Shown here: piece after piece, positions 11,501-23,142 of the stretch
Numbering within the stretch: the stretch's first letter is position 1
How the letters are laid out: each line of letters begins with the position of its first letter
NCBI GenBank assembly: GCA_914767715.1
Contig: OU612073.1
Location: forward strand, 1,302,001-1,366,000
From: Membranipora membranacea
Taxonomy: Eukaryota; Bryozoa; Gymnolaemata; Cheilostomatida; Membraniporidae
Reading direction: 5' to 3'
DNA: 64,000 nucleotides
Notes under the pieces: model-generated
Seen by the model: the letters and a program-made list of their open reading frames with translations, nothing else
Databases searched by the model: none
What the model was told of the DNA's origin: nothing
Position numbers and translations under genes: made by a program

Positions 11501-14500
11501 TCACCACATTGCGTTTGCCAAAATAGATCACCTAAGCGACCTGCCAGCTGTGACACACAGGACCCGCACAGCACACTAAATTACACTCTGATTATAATGG
11601 TCATACTGATAAATACTAAAAAAAAAACAAAAAATCTAGCTACAATTGACTGGTAAGGACTTCTAACATAATTTTTGGTACAAATGCTACAAAATTAAAA
11701 ATAAATATTAGCAGTTGTCCAGCTCCAAATTCTAAGTCTAGTCAAGCAACCCATTTTTTCCGTTTGATCTCACATATAATTCCAAAAATGTCTTTTTTTT
11801 CGTAAGATAAACTCATCGTCATCATACTTAAATTTAATCAATATGAAAATAAGATAAACTTCCTCCATCTATACCTAAACTGTTGATGATATAGAAAAAT
11901 GAAGATAAGGTTGTGTGGGCAAATGATGGAATTACATTTTTATCCTAGTTTAAACACTGTGTCTGTCTAACCTTCACACCACCCCATACATACCAAAATA
12001 CCATACATCAAATAATCTATCCTCAACCTATACTACATTTACCTGCTGTTCATGCTATTCTCAATTATTGATTGTATTCACATGGATTTAACCTTACACT
12101 TCACAAAAACAATTTTCAAATATTATAACCGCATACCATCAGAGTTTTTGGAAGAGTTATCAATGTTAAATAATTTTTGATAAGAAATTTCAAAATGATT
12201 AAAACTTGTTAATTAAACTATTCTTGATTGTGTTCTAAAAATATAACAATATCTGAGGGAAATAACAAAGAATAAATGATTTGCCATAATTTTAAAATAT
12301 TGTTGGATTATTTCAGAATAGTTTTATTATATGACTCCTCCAGCACAAAGAACTGTTTCTGACTCATATTATATATTATACAGAATATCACAGCTGACTA
12401 AGCTTCAGACTCTGGAGCTCAGTCATAACCCGTCACTCAGATCTGTACCTGAAGATCTGTATGAGCTGACTGAGCTGTCTGAGCTGAATCTGTATAACTG
12501 TGGGCTCACCGATATCAGTACCAGGTATGTGTGTGTATTCTGTATTCATTTATCAATATTTTTATGTTCTCATAGTGCTGGAGAGGAATTCCTATTTTAT
12601 TTATCATGATATGATTGGATGTTATGAAAAATGAATTTATCAGTCTTATGATTGTCTTAATGGATAATTTCAGAATAGAATTATATCCTAGAAGAGTCAA
12701 ATATTGGGATAAGTTTATCTTTTCCCACAATCCTGAAATAGTTAACATTTTCCCTTCATCTAGACTCACACCGCAGATAGCCCATATTAAGTGCCAGCTA
12801 ATGTTGAGTCGTCTACAGATTAACAATACTAAAATCTAGCTAGATATAAGATAAGTCATAACTGACAGGAAACGTAAACATGATGATCATTTCATGTAGC
12901 AGGAGAAGATAAGTACGGGACTTCGCGACCTCACTAATGAGGAAATTCTGGAAGAGATTGTTATATGGGAGACTAGAAAACGTCTTATAAGTAAAAATGT
13001 TCTGAGAGTTTATTTTCACATGTTCAGTAAACTGCTCTCACATACGACTTAAGTTACCAGCAGACTTGACTTTTTTAACTCTGTATATTTCACTCTCAAA
13101 GGCTATGTTACAGAAAACACCTGTACCTACCAAGTTATAGAGGAGGATGGTTGATTAATGTCACTTCATGCAGGCACAGTTCAAAGCTCAAACAAATGTA
13201 TTATGCCTATGTGTTTGCTTATTTGGTGTTTCCTCATATTTATTTTTATCACATTGGCCTTACTAGGAATTAGGGAAGTCTTATAACGAAGCAATCTACC
13301 TCATATTCCCTATGTCGTCCGGTAGATCTTCGACTTACATATCGAAATCATCAGTATTAGCCAAGAATGTTTATATTGGGATAGGTACTGAGAGGAACTG
13401 AGAGGTACCGAATCAACACATTGCCAGAGATTACAAATACAAGTTAGATATATGATTTACTCACCAATGAGGAGTTGTTGGTTTAGTGGGTGAGATATTG
13501 GGGGAGGGGGCACACGTAACAACCTACCAGATTTAATCCCGCAATGATGCGGTAAGACAGTTTGAATCAAATTAATGTCATGTCTATATTTGTGATGCCT
13601 GAGGTACTTGATCGGCACCTGCCCCTTGTTGCTTGGCAAATATTACGGGCAATGACGCTAACTGCAGATCTGTAAGGCTGATATTTATAATGAGGTCTGG
13701 TATTTGATTGTAATTCTTATATCCCTTACCATTATTGTTTCAGGTTGTCAAATCTCTCAAACCTGGAGTCCTTACATATAGGGTCTAATAACTTCAGATC
13801 TCTCCCATCAGCTATTGTACAGCTAAAGAAGCTCAAGATACTGAACCTCATGTGGAACTACAGGCTCCAATCATTAGACTCTCGTCTTCTTCTTCTACCT
13901 GCTCTAGAGCAGCTGGTCTGTGGTGGCTGTGCAGCTCTGAAATCTCCTCCCTTTGCAGTCTGTCAGCAGGGTCTTCAGGCTGTAAGAAAATACTACACAG
14001 ATCTCGAACAGCACGGTGGTGAAAAGCTCCCTATAGTATCTGCAGCAGTGATCGGTAACAGAATGGCAGGTAAAACTAGTCTTATTAACAGTTTAAAAGC
14101 ACAGAATCGGAGACTCACACATCGTAACAAAGACGGTATAGATGACGACACCACTGAGGTGTTCAAAATAGCTGAGATCAAAGTCGGTAAGTCAAAGTTA
14201 AAAGTGTTTGACTATGGCGGGGACAGAATCTACCACATGAGCTACCACATGACTATTCGTAGTAACTACATCCCTATGGTTGTTGTGAATATGGTGCAGT
14301 ATAGTGATTTATCAAGGTCACATGGTACTGAGGAAGCAGTCAGGATACTGATACTGGACTTTTTATCACACATGTACATAACATGTCCTCATCTAGACCC
14401 TCCAATGCTCATTCTCACCCATGCAGACAGACATTCTCAAAATCGTTCTATAAGAATTAGGTCAGAGATTCTAACTACAGTGAGAAAAAAAGTTGATGAG

Positions 14501-17500
14501 ATGATTGAGGAGGAGAGGCATTATTTGGAAGGCACCTCTGATTTCTGTAAGATTGATCACTTTGCAAAACCAAACTCCGAAATATTTCATTTGCATGATA
14601 CATTCATAATCGGGGAGGCAGATATGAACAATGAGGTCGTCCTTCAGATATTGCAACACCTTCAGATCAGAGCTGAACCGTTCTTCACAACCATCCCCAA
14701 ACTTTGGAAGTTGCTCCTTCTCTTCTTCGATCAGATGAGTGATGTCCCGTTCATTCATATTTCCGAAGTCACAGATAAGTTCCCTGGTGACGCGAACTTG
14801 ACTGTACTCCGTTACATGCACAATATTGGCAGAGTTCTGTGGTTTGAGGATGTAGAGCATCTGAGAGGATATGTCTTCCACAGATTGACTGTCGTCACAG
14901 ATACTATAGCTCTTCTATTTCATCATAGATCCAGAGATCAGTGGAAAGATAGAGTTTCATCACAGCCAAACTTTGTGTCTATAGGAGTTGACAAAATTCC
15001 CAGATTGAAATACGAGGAGATTGTTGATGAATTCCTATTGAGTGGTATAGTTGATGAGGCTATTTTGTTAAATTTGTTCAACTCCTATATTATTCCATAC
15101 AATGTGGTGGTTTCATTGTTTCGATCTTTCCATCTTCTGTGTGGACCAATTCAAAGGTCGCCAAGGAACACATTCATCATACCATACTTTTCCACTGACT
15201 CACTGAGCCTCCTTCCTGTAGACAGGAAGCTTCTACAACTAAGAGTAGACATTAACTTTGTCGGACTATCTCCTCCCTCGTATGCGTATTACCTGCTCAC
15301 CTGTGTATATCTGACCCCCTTCACTGACCCCGGTCTCCGTATCAGAACAGCTCGTAACGGTGCTATGGTACACCATGGTAACACTGTAAGCCGTGTAGTA
15401 TACAGCAGTGCTGATCGCAGAGTCACAGTACAGGTCGACACTCCTGTAATCGAACTAGATTCCTCCTGGAAGCAGCTTATTGATATCACAGACTCTCTAA
15501 TCAAGCACCTGCTGTCTATCTGGGTCGCAGCTCGACCTATCTGTGAGTTCTACTGTGCTCACTGTCTGTATCTACACGAGTCTGAGCCTGAGAGAGAAGT
15601 AGATCCAGATTGGTATTCTCCCCTGAGACACACTAACAAAGATGTACCTCTATCTCATCAGCTGACCACGTTCCTCTCTAATGCTGACCCTGTGCCCTGC
15701 TGTAACGATCAAACTAATGGTGGACAACTCCAAGTACCGAGGCCTCTAAGATTCCCATGTAAGTTTAATTCTGCCAGAAAAAAATCATGTTTTGACAGTT
15801 TCTGATATGACATCTGCCTCCTCTCTACTTTTGTTTATGAATATGGGAAAGAGGAAATTGAAAAAGTAAGCTGACATTGTGTGATACTCTGATGGGTGGA
15901 CAAAAACCGGGGGCAAGAGGAGGGGTACGAAAAATACATGCCAAATTATGATCGAAGGAAAGCCACAAATCTATCCAAGATATCAAAAGTAACTCATACG
16001 TCAATCAAAATAACTTGTAATTTCTCACTATAGGTTTCTCACTGACAGATGCAGATAAACACAAAGTTAGAAATTACATGACTAGCCTGCAATTACCGAA
16101 TGTAGCTGTACGTAATATTATTGAGCTGATGACATCACAGCTTGCAGGCATCAATCTGCAACTGGAAGTTTGTGTGTCACAGTCAACTATTCCAAAAAAC
16201 ATGGTGAGTTTTATTGAGGTTAGAAAGAAACCTAGGACATCTATATTTACTTACTATTTTGAATTGAGGCATTGTTATCACAATTACTGCATTGAACCGC
16301 TCTAGCTCTGTGCCAAATGCTGTTGTGGTTCAAACAGACCAAGGGCACCTATATCTACTAACTATTTTGAGCTTATTTAGGCGTTGTTATTACGATTGCT
16401 GTGTGTTATTGAATCGCTCTCTTTATTTTAGACAATGTATGCGATGACTGAGACTAGAGGACGAGCTATCATATTATCTAATAAACATGAGGTCAAAGAT
16501 AATCACGGCCAAGTAATAGACTGGAGGAAGGGTGCTGACATAGACCATGATAACATGAGGAATATGCTGGAGAATTTTGGGTTTGTTGTGAATGGAGAGT
16601 ATAAAAACTACACTTCACAGGTAATACATTCCTGTTAAGATTGCTCTATTAATTCGGCGATTCTTGAAAGAGGCCCTTGTTTCACAGTCTTTAGACTAGT
16701 AACCAATATGATTTGGCCATATTTGTACAATGTCCAATAGTTATTCTCCCGGCTGTAAATCAGTGTGAGCATGTGGTGGATATCCGATTATGATTGAGCT
16801 GTTGATGTTACCAAAAATGGCTTCCTCTTGTCCCATTATGATCCCCCTTCATATTCAATTCCATTCCTATGATTTTGAAGAATATTGTGAAGACCATTCA
16901 CAGGGAAACTCAGCTGGTAGACCAGACAGGCCGATCAGTCCATGAAGATCTAGGAATGTTTGTGTTGGTAATAACTGGTCATGGTGCTGAAGGGAGTGTC
17001 CAAGATTCTGATGCTGAACACATCAGGCTGACTGATATCTATCAGTTATTATCTGCTAGAAACTTCCCGGCTATGAAGGGAAAACCTAAACTTATTATAA
17101 TACAAGCCTGCGCCGGAGGTAAGTAGTACAAATTTTGTAGTTGTCCAAGTTCCCACAAGTTGAAGTTGTCTCGTCTCATATAAGGCTTCCTCACTTAGTT
17201 AAATAAGGATTTTATCATCTCCAGCGGCTTATAACTAAGTACAATGTTTTGACTGATTATAGATAAGAGAGACACGATGCTAGATCTCAGCACAACTACT
17301 TATCAGGTACCAGCAGTAGTGAGGGTATCACCAGAGAATTCTGTAACAGATAACCAACCATCTGGAGCTTCCTATGTGGATGATCAGCCTGAGGACAGCT
17401 CACTAGCTGATCTCTTCATCATGCAGTCTAGCTTTGACAGTAGGTACCATCCAAGACTTCTCTGTTTCTAAGAATTATAATGTTATATAGAAAACAGAAT

Positions 17501-18661
17501 GAATTATTCAGTCACCTCAAAATCTTCGACAGCCAAGACTTGTATTTGTGCTATTCAGCAGACGGATTTAGGTTATTTCTAAACTATACCAAATGTTAAT
17601 CCCAACCATTTAACCTACATCGTGCCAGCAAATAATCTTACTGGTCAAAAATAAATTCAGTTTTGTTACACCTGACAAATATATGAGGTATGAAACTATA
17701 ATTTTCACAACTTATCAAATCAATTATTTGATGATTCAACTCACCTTTTACAGGTTTTGTCGCTGGTAGAGATGACATAGGATCTCCATTCCTGAGAGCT
17801 CTAGTTATCACCTTCTACAAGTATGCTCATCAGCATCACCTCCAGTCTCTGGGAAATATGGTAAGTGGTGACAGGCTGCTGATTTATCCAATGCAAACAT
17901 TGATGAAAAACAGGAAGAAAAGCCTCCGGAAATGATATTCGATTCCATTATTTGGTCCAGTTAATTTGACTCGGTTCCATTATGATAATCATTACAATAA
18001 TTTATCTCGTTTCCTATGGATGTTTTCAGTTTATGTTCTCTGTATTTACTATTGAATGGCGTATTATCGATTGGTTTTTTAGGTGCAGGAAGCAGTGAGG
18101 ACTTACACTGCAAGAGAGAATAAGGCTCGTGGAACTCAGACACCGAGGATGACTAATAATATGGGTACTAAAGTACTCTACCTGGAACCAGGGATACATA
18201 TGAGAAAACAAGGAGAACATCCAGATAATCTTACTTCTGATGTCAGATCTCCAAATCCTTCAGTTACTACAATCTCCTGGCTTCCTGGTATGTATGTTCA
18301 GTGAAAGAGTGAGAACAAAACGATTTGATTATATAGCTCTATGATATCCTGTAATTAATAGATACTTGATGTCATCGGAAGTCTGTGTGACCAGATTTTG
18401 TTGTGACACATAAATGTGCATATATTCCGCAACACCCTATAGCAAGGTCATAACAGCATATTGACGCCGAATTTATGCACTCAAAGTAAACTCTGATAGC
18501 TTAGGGCGCTATAGTTGTACTTCTTATTTTGTTTTTGTGTTATACCCAAACATATATAAACCTTGTCTGTTTACTCAGGTACATTGGAGGAGAGAACTGA
18601 AGGAAGTGATGAAAGCTCTCGGATGTTTGTAAACTGGAAAGTAGTAAAGAGAACAAACTGA
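8593..18661 (+). CDS. LRR-ROC-COR-caspase fusion protein (gene 1)
   Basis: Twelve coding exons join in one frame of 1,295 residues: 8593-8677, 9138-9335, 9984-10263, 12384-12524, 13744-15758, 16034-16203, 16432-16620, 16881-17118, 17263-17439, 17754-17860, 18083-18287, 18579-18661 (stop TGA). The protein starts MGNWCSC, fitting myristoylation at Gly2 with palmitoylation of nearby Cys. An acidic Ser/Asp-rich linker, LRRs, a ROC GTPase (P-loop GNRMAGKTS about residue 339), COR, a helical linker and a caspase (His about 1060, Cys about 1103) follow. The likely role is an intracellular, membrane-tethered sensor that couples GTPase switching to a caspase protease. The start is set by a 'tttag' acceptor 9 bases upstream, matching gene 3. 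The donors at 9,336 (gttaga) and the acceptor at 16,880 (gaag) are weak but keep phase. Family calls are firm; the biological role is inferred. Confidence 0.85.
9138..9335 (+). CDS. Gene 1 exon: acidic linker
   Basis: This exon encodes a Ser/Asp/Gly-rich stretch containing SGESGDNSDDKRWDNSEDD. It aligns with the longer acidic exon of gene 3 at 34,953-35,168. Both borders are phase 1; the donor at 9,336 was chosen because the stronger-looking site at 9,326 breaks phase. No domain is recognised; it is probably disordered. Confidence 0.6.
9984..10263 (+). CDS. Gene 1 exon: N-terminal cap before the LRRs
   Basis: The exon begins EKYMVWYRHTAQQEIKEIPY and contains ITHLWISGLKSFPSWLP, which resembles a first leucine-rich unit. 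The gene 3 equivalent is 35,864-36,116 (ITHLCISDLKSIPSWLP). Entry is phase 1 and exit phase 2, which sets the phase for all LRR exons. A small in-gene insertion (SRYSDSESWYTVLR) distinguishes it from gene 3. Confidence 0.75.
10264..12383. other. Gene 1 intron, nothing recognised
   Basis: AT-rich intron. A segment near 11,075-11,130 ('actcacac.gcagctaacccatatt') recurs imperfectly near 12,765-12,815. I see no further LRR exon here. Confidence 0.5.
12384..12524 (+). CDS. Gene 1 LRR exon
   Basis: A 141-base exon, phase 2 at both ends, encodes two leucine-rich units starting ISQLTKLQTLELSHNPSL and ending LYNCGLTDIST. It has the same format as the six LRR exons of gene 3, so an exon can be gained or lost without shifting frame. 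Confidence 0.85.
12525..13743. other. Gene 1 intron, nothing recognised
   Basis: Intron before the large ROC-COR exon. I see no additional LRR exon or mobile element with clear ends. Confidence 0.45.
13744..15758 (+). CDS. Gene 1 exon: last LRRs, ROC GTPase and COR
   Basis: A single 2,015-base exon of about 671 residues. The first 60 or so residues are LRR (LSNLESLHIGSNNFRSLPS). ROC follows: P-loop GNRMAGKTSL, acidic switch I region with DDDTTEVF, switch II FDYGGD, and THAD at the guanine-specificity position, where Roco proteins use THxD in place of NKxD. COR starts around VPFIHISEVTDKFPGDAN and includes YMHNIGRVLWFE and LRGYVFHRLTVVTD. The C-terminal part carries Cys/His-rich ICEFYCAHCLYLHE and PVPCCNDQTNGGQL, conserved in gene 3. 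The exon ends phase 1. Confidence 0.9.
16034..16203 (+). CDS. Gene 1 exon: helical linker between COR and caspase
   Basis: This exon encodes CFSLTDADKHKVRNYMTSLQ through VSQSTIPKNM. Gene 2 and gene 3 use two exons for the same region (19,991-20,074 plus 20,233-20,411; 48,916-48,999 plus 49,122-49,300) and have about 30 more residues (around VQPEETHRAV and ENVRNDIQNN). Gene 1 has therefore lost an intron and the middle of the linker. No known domain is recognised. Confidence 0.7.
16432..18661 (+). CDS. Gene 1 caspase module, six exons
   Basis: p20 begins TETRGRAIILSNKHE and includes WRKGADIDHDNM, the caspase motif bearing the Arg that reads P1 Asp. The catalytic His is in ITGHGAEG and the catalytic Cys in IIIQACAGG, 43 residues apart; caspase-3 has 42. 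p10 carries ADLFIMQSSFDSFVAGRDD, in which the Arg matches the S1-pocket Arg of SWR. A final strand (GTKVLYLEPG) is followed by about 60 residues beyond the usual caspase end, terminating FVNWKVVKRTN. The interdomain linker has several Asp residues (SVTDNQ, VDDQPED) suited to self-cleavage. All borders are GT-AG with matching phases. Confidence 0.9.
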
Positions 18662-19721
18662 TAGTAAGTACTCAGATCGCCTGACTGCCAATTTGAGAGG
18701 ACTAAACTATTATATTGAGCAAGGGCTATTGAGGAGGAGCCCGCCGATAGTGAATATATCCATGTAGGCTGATATTAAACTAGTGGAAGCTGACACTCCC
18801 TCACTTAGGACCTATTGTGGGCCTCTAATGGCCACTAATGACCAGAATTTGTTATATCTGTACATAACTAACCGCCTGATTTTTATCGATATACTATAAA
18901 TATAACATTATATAATAGTTTATATAAAGAGACATCTGAACTTTATCTGGCTATTTTAGTTTTACTTGTTTGTGTTTGTGTTTTGTTTGTTTTTGATTTG
19001 TCTTCCTTTACTCAATGAGAAGATAACTATTAATGCTATTGGATTGATAGACCTGGTATATTTTAATGAATAGCGTTGGTACGTAAAGTGTAGTTTTATA
19101 TTGAAGCACTGTTGCTTATGGCTCCATTAGTACCAATTCCATGTATTATAATTCATATCTGTATCTGAGGGTTTGAACTTTATGTATATTGTCCTCTAAC
19201 TTCACTCGTATTTCTCATTTTTAGAAGTGACCTGCAGTAAGTAATCAGGTGTTGATACACATAGTTTTTTATTTTTCTCATTCTCTAGCTAATGACTTTA
19301 CTCAATTAGTTTTCTGGTTGTAATGTTATTTTATTTGTTTTTTACTCTGGATAATATCCACTTGACATGAGATATTTTGTATCCAAAGTTTGGCGTACCT
19401 AACAGTATCAATTTTCACATCAGAGATATCGTATCATTATATGGTAATGATTCATGTCACATTATACATTTAATCTCTCTCTGCTTACACAAAATACATC
19501 AGAATATATGATTAAATACATCCATGTGGAATAATGTTATATTTTCTTTTCCCATGATAAAACAACCGTTTATCTTTCCTTTTGCCATTGGCTAAGGCCA
19601 AGGCTGCTAAATAATGATATACTGATAGATAGACAGAAATTTGTATTGTAATATTTGTATGTATTGCGACAATACTACAAACAAAAAGAAAACAGTTTTC
19701 CTTGGCTGGCAGTGAATGAGC
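18662..19721. other. Intergenic, nothing recognised
   Basis: AT-rich spacer between gene 1 and the truncated gene 2. No exon, element end or clear regulatory site is supported. Confidence 0.4.
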
Positions 19722-22700
19722 TACTGACCCTGTGAGATGCTGTAACGACCAAACCAATGGTGGACAACTCAAAGTACCGAGACCTCTAAGATTTCCGTGT
19801 AAGTGTGAGCAGACCAAGCATAAATCTTGTATCTTGTACATGTTTTTGCTTTTAGTAAAATTTATTTCCCCACTTTAAGCCATGCAAGTAGAATATTCTC
19901 ATCTGTTTTTATAGAAATATTCTCGGTTGTAGAATGTAAATCACTCATTTGGTTGGATATGTAACATTAATTTATTCTTCTCTTCCGCAGGTTTGTCGCT
20001 GACAGAAGCAGATGAAGATAAAGTCAGCACATATATCTCCACTCTCCAGCCACCAGACACATCAGCTTATGTGGGTCTGTATGGTAGATTAGAGTTTACT
20101 TTCAATAGCGAGATTATAATATCATAATCATTAATTTTGTTGATTTTTCTCATTATCCTTATTCGCTGTATATTTGGCTAATTTTCAAAGAATATGTGAT
20201 GAATTCAAATTTATTTAATTGTCTCCCCACAGCTGTACAACCAGAAGAGACACACAGAGCAGTAGCAGCTGGTGGAGAGAATGTCAGAAATGATATACAG
20301 AATAATTAGGAAGCTGTGGATGAGATCATAGAGCTGATGACATCACAACCTCCAATAATCGACCTACCGCTGGTCATCAGTGACTCACAGTCAACTATCT
20401 CACGGGAAACAGTAAGTTCTCCTTATTCAGCTACAGAAACATGAAAGTTTTTCGCAGATATATAATCAACCTGCTCATAGCTTTACAAAGAGCAGGGATC
20501 AGTTGGGGCAAGTTATGTGTTAAACTCCCTGCAGAGAAGACATAAATATATTCAAGAGTTAGGTTCAGGAGTTGTGTTTATTTGCGCAAAGAGCAGATGA
20601 CCTCTTATTTCCAACTCAAACAAATTACTGTATAAAATTATGTGATTTGAGTTTATCGACTTATCACGAGGCACATGAAATGTAGAGACTAAATATCAGC
20701 ATCCATATTTCAGATGGGATATGAGATGACTAAGACAAGAGGTCGAGCTCTCATAATATCTAATAAGTATGAGTACACTAATCAAAGAGGTCAACAAGTC
20801 TGGAGAAAGGGTGCTGATATCGATCATGAGAATATGAAGAATATGCTGGAGGACTTTGGGTTTGTTGTGAAAGGAGAGTATAAAAACTACACTTCAGAGG
20901 TAACACATTTAATATAATCCATTACTATAATGTGAACAAGAAATGCACCAGATTGAAAGAGGTAACACATTTAATAAAACCTGTAATTTTCTAACGTTTT
21001 TAATAAATGGACCAAGACTTATTATTCGACAAATTTAGAAAGATTTAGCTTTCATCCATTTCACAGAACCTGACAATATCATTGATGCCTGTCTCATTTC
21101 ATATCTTTATTTATAAAATACATATGACTGTTTACAATAGGATATAGTGACAGAGATTCACCGAGAAACTCAGCTGGTAGACCAGGCAGATCAATCAGTA
21201 CATGAAGATCTAGGAATGTTTGTACTGGTTATAACTAGTCATGGCTCTGAAGGGAGTGTACAAGGGTCCGATGGTGAACACATCAAACTAACTGATATCT
21301 ATCAGTTATTATCTGCTAAGAATTTCCCAGCTATGAAGGGGAAACCAAAACTCCTAATAATACAAGCCTGTGCCGGAGGTAAGTACATCTGCGACAATTA
21401 AAGAATTATGACAAACAGAAACTACAGGTAGTGTTTCTTTTTCAGCATAGTGTAATATTATCAACAATTCAAATCCTAGAAGTTAGAATCTATCAATCAT
21501 TTATCATGAGTAGTTATTGCCCACCTGTTCTGAGCAATCAGACATTTTGTACCAACAATGTCTCATCATTAATTTGATTATATCCTGCAATGATTTTTTA
21601 TTTGCAGGTAACTTAGAGATGATGACAGACTCGGTAAACAACACAGCAGTTGATCAGCAGTGTAACAGGCAGGAGGTGATGTCACAGAGAGCTGATTATG
21701 AGCATTTAGACTCAGAGCCTAGCGATATATCCGTAGCTGATCTGTTCGTCATGCAAGCCAGCTTTGACAGTAAGTGACCAAAATCCAGACTGGATATTGA
21801 GCCTCTTTTCAACAAAAAATAAAATTATCAGCACTGAAAGCTCTGACACCTACCATATCCTCTTATCAGTATGATTGAGAAACTCTATATTCAGAAGCAA
21901 TATATTAGCTTAACTCTAATTTATAGGCTTTCTGTTATGGGGGCAAGTTCTTCAAAAGTTCCAACTTTTTAGTGTATAGCGTGCCGAGTTACAAAATACA
22001 CATTCAAATAAAAGTTTTATGGAAATCGCAACCCACATGATATTTGGTCACCATTCTTTCGTAAGTACCAAAAGACGATGTAAATCTTACCTTTCTACTG
22101 GTATGCAATTCAAAAAGGTGTGTACTGTTTACTTTTTTATTTTAAGCGTTTGTTTCATGGAGATCATCGGATTTGGGATCAAGGTTCCTCAGAGCAGTAG
22201 TTCTGACTTTCTATCAGTATGCCTGTAGATGTAACTTGCAGACCCTGGGAAATATGGTGAGTATCTCATTTTAGTATGAGTGTTGGGTTTTAACATTTGT
22301 AACTGAGGTATTTTAGTCTGTTATATCAGACTAGCTATTCTTCTTACAACATCTGATGATTCTAACATATTCTCTAGGCATTGCCAACCCTTTTAGTCAA
22401 TGATGGTTCCTTATGATTTCAATGTTGACAGTGCCTCATATGCTTGTGCTGCCAATACTGGTACTAAGTTAAAGTGAGATAAGCAGTTAATTATAAGACT
22501 TAGTATATGTGACAATAAGAAAAACCCATATAGTCGCTGCTGTGAACTTGGCATTGTTACACAAACATGGTATTGAGGCATAAGATCTAATTGGTTCATT
22601 TTTCTTCTTAACAGATCCAGAAAGCTTTCAGTAAGAGCAGTGTGCAGAGAACTGATGAACTCAGGCAGACAGTGTTACCTCAGGATAGAGAGAAGGCGTA

Positions 22701-23142
22701 TGTAGCTCAGATGCCTAAGATGACCAGAACTATGTGTAACAGACCACTCTACCTAGAACCAGGAATAGATATGAGAAATCTAGGAGAGCATCCAGCTAAT
22801 GTTACTACTGATGTCAGAGAACCTAATCCTCCACAGACTACAATCTCCTGGCTCGACGGTATGAATTATATATTGATAATCTACTTGCTAATCAATACTC
22901 AAACCTATCCTGTGCAGTTATTTTTCAGTCATTCATAAAATACAAGATTAAACTTACCCTTTACTTAGGCCGGTAAAGCTGCGCCAATCACATGATATTT
23001 CATACAATCAGTCAATAATGTGTTTAATTTAAATGAAACATTTTCTCGTGTATTTATAGATGTTGTAGCATCCTGGGGAGGAGGAGGAGGAGGAGCTACA
23101 ACCTCACAGAATATCAGAAAATGGAGAATAGACAGGACATGA
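19722..23142 (+). CDS. Truncated paralogue: caspase without LRR-ROC-COR (gene 2)
   Basis: Homology starts abruptly inside the last 77 bases of the ROC-COR exon (about 19,722-19,798) and continues through exons 19991-20074, 20233-20411, 20714-20899, 21141-21378, 21608-21769, 22147-22256, 22615-22858 and 23060-23142 (TGA). In the linker exon, codon 20,307-20,309 is TAG where gene 3 has GAG. Downstream of that, an ATG begins the caspase exon at 20,714 and the six remaining exons total 1,023 bases in one frame: a possible stand-alone caspase of 340 residues. His (ITSHGSEG) and Cys (IIIQ/LIIQACAGG type) are present, and p10 reads FVSWRSSD, the canonical SWR form. The tail has a run of six Gly. Introns resemble gene 3 more than gene 1. 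It is either a pseudogene or a caspase-only gene; expression data would decide. Confidence 0.7.
20307..20309 (+). other. In-frame TAG in gene 2 linker
   Basis: The gene 3 sequence at the same place reads GAG (Glu) in an otherwise near-identical exon (AATAATGAGGAAGCTG against AATAATTAGGAAGCTG). Frame was checked from the exon acceptor at 20,232. Confidence 0.85.
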
